Source of the DNA: Vibrio lentus | GTDB lineage: Bacteria; Pseudomonadota; Gammaproteobacteria; Enterobacterales; Vibrionaceae | Direction: 5' to 3' | Length of the DNA: 64,000 nucleotides | NCBI RefSeq assembly: GCF_030409755.1 | Contig: NZ_JAUFQE010000002.1 | Location: 3,100,001-3,164,000, forward strand | Part shown: positions 17,766-26,624 of the stretch, piece after piece | Numbering within the stretch: position 1 is the stretch's first letter | Layout of the letters: each line of letters begins with the position of its first letter | Position numbers and translations under genes: made by a program | Notes under the pieces: generated by a model | The model's input: the letters and a program-made list of their open reading frames with translations, nothing else | What the model was told of the DNA's origin: nothing | Databases searched by the model: none

Positions 17766-18341
17766 ATGGCTAAACGCTTTTGTAAGTTAAACCGTCGAGA
17801 TATCACTGAACACCTAGGCGAGATCCACAGCTTGGTTACCCAACCTAAGTTTGTGTGTCGTTCTTGTGCGCGTTCATCGTCGGATCAAGCGAACCTATGC
17901 AAACCAACAGCAATCCCACCGATTGATTGTCAGAATAAACCCGTTGAAGAAAAAGTCGCGTGTGGTCTACTTGCTGAAACATTGCCAACTCCAGACGTTT
18001 CTCTTATCGAGGTCATGGACAGCGCTGAGCCAGTTGTACAAATCTTTGACCCTGCGGTTGTAGCAACAGCGGATAAAGTCGCGTTGAAAAAAGCCAAGTT
18101 GAAAAAATTGATGGCGAAGGCGAGCGGCGATGAGAAAGCTGAACTCAAACAAGCGAAGAAAGCGGCGAAGAAACAAGAGAAGTACAACAAAAAGCTCGCG
18201 AAGATGATTAAGAAGCAGCAAAAGCTGTTTAAGAAAAGCCAAAAATTGGAAAGTGACCTTGAACGCATCAACCTACAACTTGATGACGTAGCCTTCACTG
18301 AAACCAAGACCCAGGTAGTGAGCCATAGTCACATTCACTGA
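17766..18341 (+). CDS. Cys-containing, Lys/Ala-rich coiled-coil protein of unknown function
   Basis: I do not recognise this 191-residue protein. The N-terminal third has five cysteines, C6, C32-x2-C35, C45 and C54, which could bind metal or form an incomplete zinc ribbon. Residues about 100-175 are a highly charged Lys/Ala/Glu coiled coil (LKKAKLKKLMAKASGDEKAE and similar heptads), and the tail ends with a His-containing SHSHIH. There is no signal peptide. SD GGAG lies 10 bp before the ATG. A Fur-like palindrome sits immediately upstream. The lysine-rich helix would suit nucleic-acid or ribosome contact, which is inference. The antisense frame is open only because of the Lys-rich codons. Confidence 0.7.
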   Translation: MAKRFCKLNRRDITEHLGEIHSLVTQPKFVCRSCARSSSDQANLCKPTAIPPIDCQNKPVEEKVACGLLAETLPTPDVSLIEVMDSAEPVVQIFDPAVVATADKVALKKAKLKKLMAKASGDEKAELKQAKKAAKKQEKYNKKLAKMIKKQQKLFKKSQKLESDLERINLQLDDVAFTETKTQVVSHSHIH

Positions 18342-18379
18342 AGTTGATTCGAAGAATTTATTGCTATACAGATGATTTA

Positions 18380-18406
18380 AAAAGAGCGACCTACGGTCGC
18401 TCTTTT
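18380..18406. terminator. Bidirectional terminator
   Basis: AAAAGAGCGACC/GGTCGCTCTTTT is a 12-bp perfect stem with a TAC loop between convergent genes. Confidence 0.9.
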
Positions 18407-18455
18407 GCTTTTTGGATATTAATTTTAGCCAAATACAGCTTGTTAGCTTAACGCG

Positions 18456-19334
18456 CTAGGCATTACTAGCATCTCTCGCAACACGCTTCTTAACCCAAGT
18501 CTCATTAACCCACAAAGACAGCAAGATAACCCCACCACCAATGGAAAGTCGTACTAGGTCGACATCTCTATTCCAGATAAGGATATTCACCACAAGGCCT
18601 GCTGGGACTAACACATTGTTCATCACGGCAAGTGCGCCAGCATTTACCATGCACGCGCCTTTGTTCCACATAAAGTAACCCATTCCTGAAGCAATTAAGC
18701 CGAGGTAAAGCAGGATTCCCCATTGAAGTGTGGTCGTAGGCAGTTTTTCAGGGTTGCCCAATAGCATGAAAGCAACTGAAGCCACACACAGAGCACCTAG
18801 ATAAAAATAACCAAACACCGTGTGTTGAGGTAATTCAGTCGCTTCTTTTTCCATTACCACTTTATAGCCGACCTGACCGATAGCAAAGCATAGGTTCGCC
18901 CCTTGCACGACAAGGAAGCCGACCAAAAAGTTTTCATTGATGCCCGCGAATTTAATAAACACCGCGCCTAATACCGCAATAGCAGCAGTCACTAGGTACC
19001 AAGGTGAGAATTGCCCTTTGAGAAAGTCATAAATAAGCGTGACATAAATTGGGGTAAAGACGGTAAACAAAAGGACTTCAGGAACTGACAGCAGCAAGAA
19101 CGACTGATAATAGAAGCAATACATCAGCCCAAGCTGAATACCACCAATAGCCATCAATTTAGCGATCAGCTTACGTGAGACGCCACGAAACTTAAGGAAG
19201 GGAAGAAATACGAGACCCGCAAGGGCAACACGCATCAAAACAGAGAACCAAGCATCAACCTGACCAGCAAGGTAGACGCCGATCAGGCTAAAGGAGAAGG
19301 CCCATAGGAGGGTAACACCAGCTAAATAGCTCAT
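18456..19334 (-). CDS. DMT-superfamily (EamA) transporter
   Basis: This 292-residue inner-membrane protein has about ten hydrophobic helices arranged as two EamA repeats. The first opens LLWAFSFSLIGVYLAGQVD and the second follows QGANLCFAIGQVGYKVVMEK. The C-terminal positive stretch (VKKRVARD) is cytoplasmic. Drug/metabolite transporters of this type export amino acids or metabolites, and the substrate cannot be told from sequence. Its stop is about 50 bp beyond a bidirectional terminator, and it is a single-gene unit convergent with the Cys/Lys-rich gene. Confidence 0.88.
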   Translation of the reverse strand: MSYLAGVTLLWAFSFSLIGVYLAGQVDAWFSVLMRVALAGLVFLPFLKFRGVSRKLIAKLMAIGGIQLGLMYCFYYQSFLLLSVPEVLLFTVFTPIYVTLIYDFLKGQFSPWYLVTAAIAVLGAVFIKFAGINENFLVGFLVVQGANLCFAIGQVGYKVVMEKEATELPQHTVFGYFYLGALCVASVAFMLLGNPEKLPTTTLQWGILLYLGLIASGMGYFMWNKGACMVNAGALAVMNNVLVPAGLVVNILIWNRDVDLVRLSIGGGVILLSLWVNETWVKKRVARDASNA

Positions 19335-19386
19335 AGTAAAACTTCGTTAATAAGATATGAGCTGTATGTTACCTAACCTTAAATCA

Positions 19387-19821
19387 TTAGTCTTCTGAAT
19401 CTCTTAGAGGCACGACCAGCATATCAACTGGAGAGGCGTTGATCAGTTGTCGCGTTGAAGAAAGCAGTTTGCTCCAGAAGTCTTGATGGTGACCACAAAC
19501 CACTAAATCAACATTGAACTCGTTGATGGTGTCACACAGCTCATGACTCAGGTCGCCACTGCCCACTAAGGTGTGGGTGATCGGGTATTGAGCATGCTCA
19601 GCAAAGTTTTGCAGCTGAACTCGAGATGCTTCCATTGCGTTATGCTGAGTTTCCGCCATGTTGATATCGATTAGGCCGGTATACAGCTCGGCATAGTTAA
19701 TATCGATATGGATAAAAGAGACTTTGGCTTCCAATGGCTTTGCCAATGCTACCGCTTTATCCACAATTAATTTGCTGTCTTCTGATAAATCGACCGCGAC
19801 CAAAATATGTTTGTAACTCAT
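19387..19821 (-). CDS. uspA: Universal stress protein A
   Basis: UspA is a small cytoplasmic protein induced by growth arrest and stress. It shows the Usp fold: MSYKHILVAVDLSEDS at the N-terminus and SPVDMLVVPL at the end. The glycine-rich G-2x-G-9x-G-S/T ATP-binding signature is not obvious, which fits the non-ATP-binding UspA subgroup. From the Met at 19821 it has 144 residues, the same as E. coli UspA. This start has a near-perfect SD, AAAGGAGGT, six bases upstream; the longer frame adds a non-homologous leader. It is divergent from ftnA, with uspB just beyond. Confidence 0.95.
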   Translation of the reverse strand: MSYKHILVAVDLSEDSKLIVDKAVALAKPLEAKVSFIHIDINYAELYTGLIDINMAETQHNAMEASRVQLQNFAEHAQYPITHTLVGSGDLSHELCDTINEFNVDLVVCGHHQDFWSKLLSSTRQLINASPVDMLVVPLRDSED

Positions 19822-20009
19822 ATCGCTACCTCCTTTATTCATTGTCTGTTTAAAGATTAGCACTATGCGATGGCTTTTTTTGCTGAAGTGATCTCATATC
19901 CATCGTCTTGCGTACTGGTTCTTCGAATTGTTGGTTAAGTAATGGTCAGCGAGATATTCATTAAATAGTGATATAGTAGAGAAAACTAAGGTGTAATCAG
20001 GAGACTTTA

Positions 20010-20537
20010 ATGCTGTCTAAAACAATGGTTGATCAACTCAACGATCAAATTAATCTAGAATTTTTCTCATCCAACCTATACTTACAAATGAGTGCTTGGT
20101 GTGAAGACAAAGGATTTGAAGGTGCAGCAGAGTTTCTGCGTGTTCATGCAGTAGAAGAAATGGAACACATGCAGCGTCTTTTCACTTACGTTAGTGAAAC
20201 AGGTGCAATGCCAATTCTAGGTGCTATTGAAGCGCCAAAACATGAATTCGACAGCCTTGGTGCCGTGTTCCGTGAAACATACGAACATGAGCAAATGATC
20301 ACTGAAAAAATCAACAAACTGGCTCACGTTGCTTTCACATCACAAGATTACTCAACCTTTAACTTCCTGCAATGGTACGTTGCGGAGCAACACGAAGAAG
20401 AGAAGTTGTTTAAAGGTGTATTGGATAAGCTAGAGCTCGTTGGTGAAGACGGTAAAGCACTGTTCTTTATTGATAAAGACCTAGCGCAATTGGCAAAAGA
20501 TGGTTCATCTTCAATTATGGAAGCTCCTGCAGTTTAG
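20010..20537 (+). CDS. ftnA: Bacterial non-haem ferritin
   Basis: Ferritin assembles a 24-subunit cage that oxidises Fe2+ and stores ferric iron. The 175-residue protein contains the ferroxidase ligands in [17 protein letters not shown] helix A (Glu17 region), [10 protein letters not shown] in helix B and EQHEEEKLF in helix D. There is no haem-ligating bacterioferritin Met pattern. SD CAGGAG is well placed. It lies between uspA and uspB, an arrangement I recall from Vibrio, and belongs with the iron theme of the window (ryhB at 32.8 kb). No clear Fur box was seen upstream. Confidence 0.94.
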   Translation: MLSKTMVDQLNDQINLEFFSSNLYLQMSAWCEDKGFEGAAEFLRVHAVEEMEHMQRLFTYVSETGAMPILGAIEAPKHEFDSLGAVFRETYEHEQMITEKINKLAHVAFTSQDYSTFNFLQWYVAEQHEEEKLFKGVLDKLELVGEDGKALFFIDKDLAQLAKDGSSSIMEAPAV

Positions 20538-20605
20538 GCTGTAAGAAAAAGACACTGATTATCTTTTTCTTTTGAGTCTTCCCTTGAAGATGTAGGGAGG
20601 AAAGG

Positions 20606-20929
20606 ATGATCAGCGGCGACACTATTCTATTTGCACTAATGGTTGTGACATGTGTGAACTGGGCGCGTTATTTTACTGCGCTGAGAACACTCATTTATAT
20701 TATGCGAGAAGCACATCCTCTACTTTATCAACAAGTAGACGGAGGTGGGTTCTTCACAACTCATGGCAATATGACCAAGCAGGTTCGCCTGTTTAGTTAC
20801 ATCAAAAGCAAAGAGTATCACCATCATCACGACGAAGTTTTTACGTCGAAGTGTGATCGTGTAAGACAGTTATTTATACTCTCTTCCGCTCTGTTGGGTG
20901 TCACGTTGCTGTCTTCATTCATCGTTTAA
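20606..20929 (+). CDS. uspB: Universal stress protein B
   Basis: UspB is a small inner-membrane protein linked in E. coli to ethanol resistance in stationary phase. This one has 107 residues (E. coli 111), with N-terminal (about residues 5-22) and C-terminal (about 88-106) membrane segments. The family segments [20 protein letters not shown] and [20 protein letters not shown] are present. SD GGGAGGAAAGG lies directly before the ATG. It follows ftnA by 68 bp and may be co-transcribed with it. Confidence 0.93.
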   Translation: MISGDTILFALMVVTCVNWARYFTALRTLIYIMREAHPLLYQQVDGGGFFTTHGNMTKQVRLFSYIKSKEYHHHHDEVFTSKCDRVRQLFILSSALLGVTLLSSFIV

Positions 20930-21072
20930 ATTCCAGATGAGTTGAGTGATTAACTAGAACTCAGTTCGTTGATTTGGTCATCCATATTGGCTTATGGGAA
21001 CTGACTGGAATTTGCACGAATGAACATCAATTGCAAAGTTGAAAATTGCCGTTAGAATAGCGAGCAATTAGT

Positions 21073-21102
21073 AAGGATGTGCTGTTATGCACATCCTTTT
21101 TT
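21073..21102 (+). terminator. Terminator between uspB and yhiN
   Basis: AAGGATGTGC/GCACATCCTT is a 10-bp perfect stem with loop TGTTAT, followed by T5. Confidence 0.88.
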
Positions 21103-21165
21103 ATTGGTGGCGTTATGGGCACAAGGCGTGCTTCGTGATGCAAAAGTGAAGAAAGCAGAACCGCA

Positions 21166-22359
21166 ATGAGTGAAAAATTTGACGTAATCGTAATTGGCGC
21201 AGGTGCAGCTGGCTTGATGTGTGCAGCAGAAGCAGGCAAGCGCGGCCGACGAGTGCTCGTCGTAGATCATGCCAAAAAACCGGGAAGAAAAATCCTTATT
21301 GCTGGTGGCGGTCGCTGTAACTTTACTAACTATGATGTCACAGCAAAAAACTTTTTAAGTCAAAACCCCCACTTTGTTAAATCTGCACTGGCTCAATATA
21401 CCAATTGGGATTTCATTTCGATGATCTACAAGCATGGTATTGAGTTTGAAGAGCGTGATCACGGGCAATTGTTCTGTGTGAATGACCATAACTCAAAAGA
21501 TATCGTCACCATGTTGCTAGCAGAGTGTAAGCAAGCAAAGGTTGAAGAGCGTTACCGTTGTGATGTTCATTCTATTGAGAAAACAGACGCTGGCTTCAAG
21601 ATGCATCTCAACACCGATGAAGTAGAGTGTGATTCATTGGTTATTGCAACCGGTGGCCTTTCAATGCCAAAACTAGGCGCGACGCCATTTGGTTATAAAG
21701 TGGCAGAGCAGTTTGGTTTATCTGTGGTGCCAACAACCGCTGGCTTGGTGCCATTTACTCTGCATAAAGAAGACAAAGAAGCCTTTGCTGAGCTTTCTGG
21801 CATCGCGATTCCTACCGAGATCACCGCGCAAGACGGCACTTTATTCAAAGAAGCGCTGCTGTTTACTCACCGCGGCCTATCTGGCCCTTCGGTACTGCAA
21901 ATCTCTTCATTTTGGAAAGCGGGTCAGTCGGTTTCCATCAACCTAGTTCCTGAAGTGGACGTTGCTGAGTTACTTGAAAACTCTCGTGAGAAACACCCAA
22001 ATCAGAGCCTGAAAAATACCTTAGCGAAAGCATTACCAAAGCGTTTCGTTGAGGTGCTGATTGATCGTAAAGAGCTTGAAGATAAGCCGCTCAAACAGTT
22101 CAACGAAAAGCAGTTAAATGAGATTGTAGAGCATCTAGAGAACTGGAAAATTGCGCCCAACGGCACCGAAGGCTACCGAACGGCTGAAGTGACTTTAGGC
22201 GGTGTCGACACCAATCACCTCTCTTCAAAAACGATGGAATGTAAGACGGTTTCTGGCCTCTACTTCATCGGTGAAGTAATGGACGTAACAGGTTGGTTAG
22301 GTGGTTATAACTTCCAATGGTGTTGGAGCTCAGGCTTCGCAGCAGGCCAGTGGGTTTAA
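21166..22359 (+). CDS. yhiN: NAD(P)/FAD-dependent oxidoreductase, HI0933/YhiN family
   Basis: This 397-residue flavoprotein is of unknown physiological role. It has the N-terminal FAD dinucleotide-binding motif VIGAGAAGLMCAAEAGKRGR, the family motif GRKILIAGGGRCNFTN, and the C-terminal GLYFIGEVMDVTGWLGGYN-type segment that closes the flavin site. Related proteins include the BaiN group, which reduces bile-acid intermediates in gut bacteria, but that activity should not be assumed here. In E. coli yhiN lies near uspA/uspB, matching this neighbourhood. The preceding SD is weak. Confidence 0.9.
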   Translation: MSEKFDVIVIGAGAAGLMCAAEAGKRGRRVLVVDHAKKPGRKILIAGGGRCNFTNYDVTAKNFLSQNPHFVKSALAQYTNWDFISMIYKHGIEFEERDHGQLFCVNDHNSKDIVTMLLAECKQAKVEERYRCDVHSIEKTDAGFKMHLNTDEVECDSLVIATGGLSMPKLGATPFGYKVAEQFGLSVVPTTAGLVPFTLHKEDKEAFAELSGIAIPTEITAQDGTLFKEALLFTHRGLSGPSVLQISSFWKAGQSVSINLVPEVDVAELLENSREKHPNQSLKNTLAKALPKRFVEVLIDRKELEDKPLKQFNEKQLNEIVEHLENWKIAPNGTEGYRTAEVTLGGVDTNHLSSKTMECKTVSGLYFIGEVMDVTGWLGGYNFQWCWSSGFAAGQWV

Positions 22360-22393
22360 GCTTTTTGCTTACCGATTAGGTTTCAATTTACAT

Positions 22394-22425
22394 AAAAATG
22401 GCGAGTCATAGGACTCGCCATTTTT
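22394..22425. terminator. Bidirectional terminator
   Basis: AAAAATGGCGAGTC/GACTCGCCATTTTT is a 14-bp perfect stem with a 4-nt loop between yhiN and the convergent DMT transporter. Confidence 0.92.
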
Positions 22426-22495
22426 GTATTTACAGATTGCTATCGTTGATCATTCAGGAAGTTGCGTATTGCGATAATCCTATTCTTTCTGGGCA

Positions 22496-23404
22496 TCAAC
22501 TTTCAGAGCTGGGGTTGTTTTTTTTCTTTCCCCACTTGATCTGCTGGATAACAAGGCCTGCAATAATTAGCATCAAACCAAACAGCGTCGCGGGGTGAAT
22601 CTCTTCGCCAATAATGGTTGAAAGTAGCATTAGCGAGATAAACGGTGAGGCGAAAATTAGGTTGCTGATACGTGCCGTATTGTTGGTTAGCTTGAGTGCC
22701 GATAGCCACAAAACAAAGGTAATACCCATCTCGAATAGGCCAACATAAGTCACGGCCATCCAACCTTTCGCTGTGATTTGGCTAAAACTCTCGCCTTCGT
22801 AAACGGTTAAACCAATTGCGAATGGCAATGCCACTAAGAACCCAAGTAATACACCCACCACAGGGTCAGCTTTATTTTTGGTATTGAGAATCCAGTACCC
22901 TGCCCACAGCAGTGTTGAAAGCAGAGCAAGTGCCACACCGAGTGGGCTATCGAATTGCATGCCTAGCACATCGCCTTTGGTGGCAATAACTACCACACCC
23001 GCATAGCTGAAGGTACACGCCACCCAATCTTGTTTACGAATCTTTTGCCCTAGAAAAACCGCTGCCATTAGAGTCAGCGTGATCGCCCAACTGTAGTTGA
23101 TGGCTTGAGCTTGAGATGCTGGTAACAAGTCGTAGGCTTTGAATAGAATCAGGTAGTAGGCTAGAGGGTTGACCAAACCGAGCAGTAAGTAATACCAAGG
23201 GTTTGAAAGAAACGTGGTACTCAGTTGAGAAAGCTTACCTTGAAACGCGCAAACGGCGATCAGCGCAATCGACGACACAATGCTGGCGATGGTCAGCATT
23301 TGAATCGGTGAAAACTCAGCAAGGGTCAGCTTAAAAGCAGTAGCGACTGTTGACCACAGCAATACCGCAGCAAGGCCAAAGCCCAAGGCACGACGTTCGT
23401 TCAT
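22496..23404 (-). CDS. DMT-superfamily (EamA) transporter
   Basis: This 302-residue inner-membrane protein has ten predicted helices in two EamA repeats, starting GFGLAAVLLWSTVATAFKL and, in the second half, LALLSTLLWAGYWILNTKN. The motif NYSWAITLTLMAAVFLGQKI and the C-terminal TLFGLMLIIAGLVIQQIKWGKKK are typical of the family. The substrate is unknown. It is only distantly similar to the DMT protein at 18456, so the two do not look like a recent duplication. It is monocistronic and divergent from rmuC. Confidence 0.88.
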   Translation of the reverse strand: MNERRALGFGLAAVLLWSTVATAFKLTLAEFSPIQMLTIASIVSSIALIAVCAFQGKLSQLSTTFLSNPWYYLLLGLVNPLAYYLILFKAYDLLPASQAQAINYSWAITLTLMAAVFLGQKIRKQDWVACTFSYAGVVVIATKGDVLGMQFDSPLGVALALLSTLLWAGYWILNTKNKADPVVGVLLGFLVALPFAIGLTVYEGESFSQITAKGWMAVTYVGLFEMGITFVLWLSALKLTNNTARISNLIFASPFISLMLLSTIIGEEIHPATLFGLMLIIAGLVIQQIKWGKKKNNPSSES

Positions 23405-23542
23405 AGCAACTCATTCTAATTTGATGGGACAGAATACGGAGCGCCTAGTCTATCTGTCGAATTTTAATACGGCAAACTGGACATTTATCCAGTATCAAAA
23501 TACCATTTAATGAGTTATCTCCAATTAGGCTAAATCATTATC

Positions 23543-25075
23543 ATGCAATGGATTATCGAACATCAGGCAACGCTTATTGCTGCTATTTCCGGCGCGCTCG
23601 TCAGCGGCGGTGTGGTGGGCTGGTGGATCAAACAGAAGTTCTCTTTTCAGCAGCGACTTCTTGAACAGCAACTAGAGTCCGACCGTTTGCTGCATGAGTC
23701 ACAACAATCTCAGCTCAAATCTTCACTCGCAGAGGCACAACAAGAGCTCAATGAGCTGGATGATGATCGAGATAAAGCGGCATTTGAACTTAAGCAGGCA
23801 CATGGCAAGGTGATGGCTGCGATGGAGAAGCTGCGCTATTTTGAAGCCGTGAAGCAAGAGCGTCAGCAGTATGCCGACGATATTAATGTTCTTAAGGAGC
23901 ATAAGTCTGAGTTGGAGGCTGAGCTTCGCGAGCAAGAAGCTCGGCACGACCAAGAAAACCTCGCCAACAGTGAAAAACTGCAATTGTTAGAGCAGGCAGA
24001 GTCCCGATTGAAGCAGCAGTTCGAACTGTTAGCGAATCAACTGTTTGAGAGCAAAACCGCTAAGGTCGATCAACAAAACAAGCAAAGCTTAGAGGGTTTG
24101 TTGTCTCCATTGAGAGAGCAGTTAGAAGGCTTTAAGAAGCAGGTTAATGATAGCTTCAGTCAAGAAGCCAAAGAGCGTCACACCTTAGTTCATGAGCTTA
24201 AAAACCTGCAGCGTCTCAATGAGAGCATGACGCGTGAAGCGGTTAACCTGACTCAGGCGTTAAAGGGTGATAATAAGCAACAAGGTAACTGGGGCGAAGT
24301 GGTACTGGCTCGTGTGTTGGCGGATTCAGGCTTAAGAGAAGGCCATGAATATCAAACTCAGGTGAACCTGCAAAACGATGCCGGAAAGCGTTACCAACCG
24401 GATGTGATTGTGCATTTGCCACAAGACAAGCAAGTGGTGGTGGATTCGAAAATGGCGTTGGTGGCATTTGAGCGCTACTTCAACGCTGAGACCGATCAAC
24501 AACGCGACGCAGCACTGCGTGATCATTTGGCTTCACTGCGAGCGCACATTAAAGGCTTGAGTCAGAAGGATTATCATCAACTCAAAGGCATACAGAGCCT
24601 TGATTATGTATTGATGTTTATTCCGGTAGAACCTGCGTTTCAAGTTGCGATTCAAGCTGACCCTAGCTTGGTCAAAGACGCGATGGAACAAAACATTATC
24701 TTAGTCAGCCCTACGACCTTGCTGGTGGCACTGCGTACCATTGATAACCTGTGGCGCAACGAAAGACAGAACCAGAATGCACAAATCATTGCAGAGCGGG
24801 CGAGCAAACTTTACGACAAGCTGCGCTTGTTTGTGGATGATATGGAAGGTCTTGGCAGTTCACTTGATAGAGCCAACCAAAGCTATCAAGGTGCCATGAA
24901 TAAGCTGGTGACTGGTCGTGGTAACGTGATTCGTCAGGCCGAAAGCTTTAAGCAATTGGGTGTTGAGGTGAAGAAACCTATCTCAGTTGGCTTGGCGGAA
25001 ATCGCTCAAAATGAGGCTTTTTCAGAAAATGCCTCCTTAGTAGAAAGACAACCCGCTGAGGATAAAGTAAACTAA
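23543..25075 (+). CDS. rmuC: DNA recombination protein RmuC
   Basis: RmuC limits inversions at short inverted repeats in E. coli and has a nuclease-like core. This 510-residue protein has one N-terminal membrane helix (ALVSGGVVGWWIKQ region), a long Gln/Glu-rich coiled coil (about residues 30-230) and the RmuC domain (about 230-435) with GNWGEVVLARVLADSGLREG, YQPDVIVHLP and VVDSKMAL, the PD-(D/E)XK-like centre. It lies upstream of the ubiE operon, as in many gammaproteobacteria, but a 50-bp gap leaves it unclear whether they are co-transcribed. Confidence 0.95.
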   Translation: MQWIIEHQATLIAAISGALVSGGVVGWWIKQKFSFQQRLLEQQLESDRLLHESQQSQLKSSLAEAQQELNELDDDRDKAAFELKQAHGKVMAAMEKLRYFEAVKQERQQYADDINVLKEHKSELEAELREQEARHDQENLANSEKLQLLEQAESRLKQQFELLANQLFESKTAKVDQQNKQSLEGLLSPLREQLEGFKKQVNDSFSQEAKERHTLVHELKNLQRLNESMTREAVNLTQALKGDNKQQGNWGEVVLARVLADSGLREGHEYQTQVNLQNDAGKRYQPDVIVHLPQDKQVVVDSKMALVAFERYFNAETDQQRDAALRDHLASLRAHIKGLSQKDYHQLKGIQSLDYVLMFIPVEPAFQVAIQADPSLVKDAMEQNIILVSPTTLLVALRTIDNLWRNERQNQNAQIIAERASKLYDKLRLFVDDMEGLGSSLDRANQSYQGAMNKLVTGRGNVIRQAESFKQLGVEVKKPISVGLAEIAQNEAFSENASLVERQPAEDKVN

Positions 25076-25125
25076 TCGGCCGCAGCGCCTCTAAATAGAG
25101 AGTGCACTGTCGATGAGAACTTACC

Positions 25126-25920
25126 ATGGTAGATAACAGCATTATGGACACAAGCGTGCAGACAAATTCAGCAGTAGAGTCAGAAACCACACACTTTGGT
25201 TTCGAAACAGTCGCGAAAGACCAAAAAGTCGCGAAAGTAGCAGAGGTATTTCACTCTGTAGCCGCTAAATACGACATCATGAATGACTTAATGTCGGGTG
25301 GTGTTCACCGCTTGTGGAAGCGATTTACGATTGATTGCAGTGGCGTTCGCCCGGGTCAACGTATCCTAGACCTTGGTGGTGGTACTGGCGACCTTACTGC
25401 GAAATTCTCGCGCATCGTTGGTGAAAAAGGCCACGTGGTTCTTGCTGATATCAACAACTCAATGCTGAATGTTGGCCGCGATAAACTGCGTGATAGCGGC
25501 ATTGTTGGCAACGTACACTACGTTCAAGCCAATGCTGAAGAGCTGCCATTCCCAGACAACTACTTTGATTGCATTACCATCAGCTTCTGTCTGCGTAACG
25601 TAACAGATAAAGACCAAGCGCTGCGTTCAATGTACCGCGTGCTTAAGCCAGGTGGCCGTCTGTTGGTTCTTGAGTTTTCTAAGCCAGTGCTTGAGCCATT
25701 GTCAAAGGTTTACGATGCATACTCTTTCCACCTATTGCCAAAAATGGGTGAGCTAATTGCTAACGATGCAGACAGCTATCGTTACCTTGCAGAATCAATC
25801 CGCATGCACCCTAACCAAGAAACCTTGGAAGGCATGATGCAAGAAGCGGGTTTTGAAAATACTAAATACTTCAACCTAACGGGCGGCATTGTTGCGCTGC
25901 ACCGCGGTTACAAGTTCTAG
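25126..25920 (+). CDS. ubiE: Ubiquinone/menaquinone C-methyltransferase UbiE
   Basis: UbiE is a SAM-dependent C-methyltransferase in ubiquinone and menaquinone synthesis. The 264-residue protein contains [11 protein letters not shown] (SAM motif I), the UbiE signature [18 protein letters not shown] and the C-terminal VALHRGYKF. It is slightly longer at the N-terminus than E. coli UbiE (251). I keep the first ATG because GATGAGA lies eight bases upstream; a second in-frame ATG at 25144 has no SD. It is the first gene of the ubiE-ubiJ-ubiB-tatABC cluster. Confidence 0.96.
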   Translation: MVDNSIMDTSVQTNSAVESETTHFGFETVAKDQKVAKVAEVFHSVAAKYDIMNDLMSGGVHRLWKRFTIDCSGVRPGQRILDLGGGTGDLTAKFSRIVGEKGHVVLADINNSMLNVGRDKLRDSGIVGNVHYVQANAEELPFPDNYFDCITISFCLRNVTDKDQALRSMYRVLKPGGRLLVLEFSKPVLEPLSKVYDAYSFHLLPKMGELIANDADSYRYLAESIRMHPNQETLEGMMQEAGFENTKYFNLTGGIVALHRGYKF

Positions 25921-26018
25921 TCGAACTTGGTAGCAGGCTCGTTGAGTGTGCTAAAAAATAAGAATAAAGATAGAACGGATAGGTTAACGCTTATCCGTTT
26001 TCAAAGGTAAGGACAGTC

Positions 26019-26624
26019 ATGCCATTTGATCCATTGGTTACCGCGGTTATTGAAACCTCTTTAAATACTTTCGTGAACGATGATCCAGCTTTGGTTCGTC
26101 GTTTGTCTCGTTTAAAGGGGCAGATCATTCAAGTTAATTTGAAAGAGCTGAATAAAACTCTCACTTTCGTTTTTAGCCAACAAATCGATGTGTTGTCTGA
26201 CTACGAAGGACAACCTGATTGCTACCTATCTTTGAACCTATCGGTACTGCCAGAACTGCGTGAGCAATCGAACATCACCAAACTGATCAAGCAAGATAAG
26301 CTAATCTTAGAGGGTGATATTCAACTGGCTCAGAAATTTGCTCAGCTAATGACAGACTGCAAGCCTGACTTGGAAGAGTGGCTATCGCGAGTGACGGGCG
26401 ATGTGGTTGCTCATACCTTGGTACAAGGCGTTAAGAATGTTGGCGGTCTTGTAGCTAAGCAAGCGACTAAGCATCAAAACCATCTTGCTCAGGTATTAAC
26501 TGAAGAGTGGAAGATTGCACCAGCGCCATTAGAAGTGGCACATTTTTGCGATCAGGTTGATGACGTGAAAAGCTCAGCTGCACGTCTTGAAGCTAAATTG
26601 AACGCTCTGTTGGAGAAAGCATGA
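26019..26624 (+). CDS. ubiJ: Ubiquinone biosynthesis accessory factor UbiJ
   Basis: UbiJ has an SCP2 (sterol-carrier-like) lipid-binding domain and helps organise the cytoplasmic Ubi enzyme complex around hydrophobic intermediates. The 201-residue protein has the SCP2 fold at about residues 15-120 ([20 protein letters not shown] onward) and a C-terminal helical tail (about 165-200). Its stop overlaps the ubiB start by 4 nt (ATGA-type overlap at 26621-26624), showing co-translation. A spacer of about 98 bp separates it from ubiE. Confidence 0.93.
   Translation: MPFDPLVTAVIETSLNTFVNDDPALVRRLSRLKGQIIQVNLKELNKTLTFVFSQQIDVLSDYEGQPDCYLSLNLSVLPELREQSNITKLIKQDKLILEGDIQLAQKFAQLMTDCKPDLEEWLSRVTGDVVAHTLVQGVKNVGGLVAKQATKHQNHLAQVLTEEWKIAPAPLEVAHFCDQVDDVKSSAARLEAKLNALLEKA

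Noticed and set aside
17930..18307. 125-residue minus-strand open frame
   Set aside because: It is antisense to the Lys-rich coiled coil, and its Phe/Leu/Ser-rich product reflects AAG/AAA codons read backwards. It has no SD.
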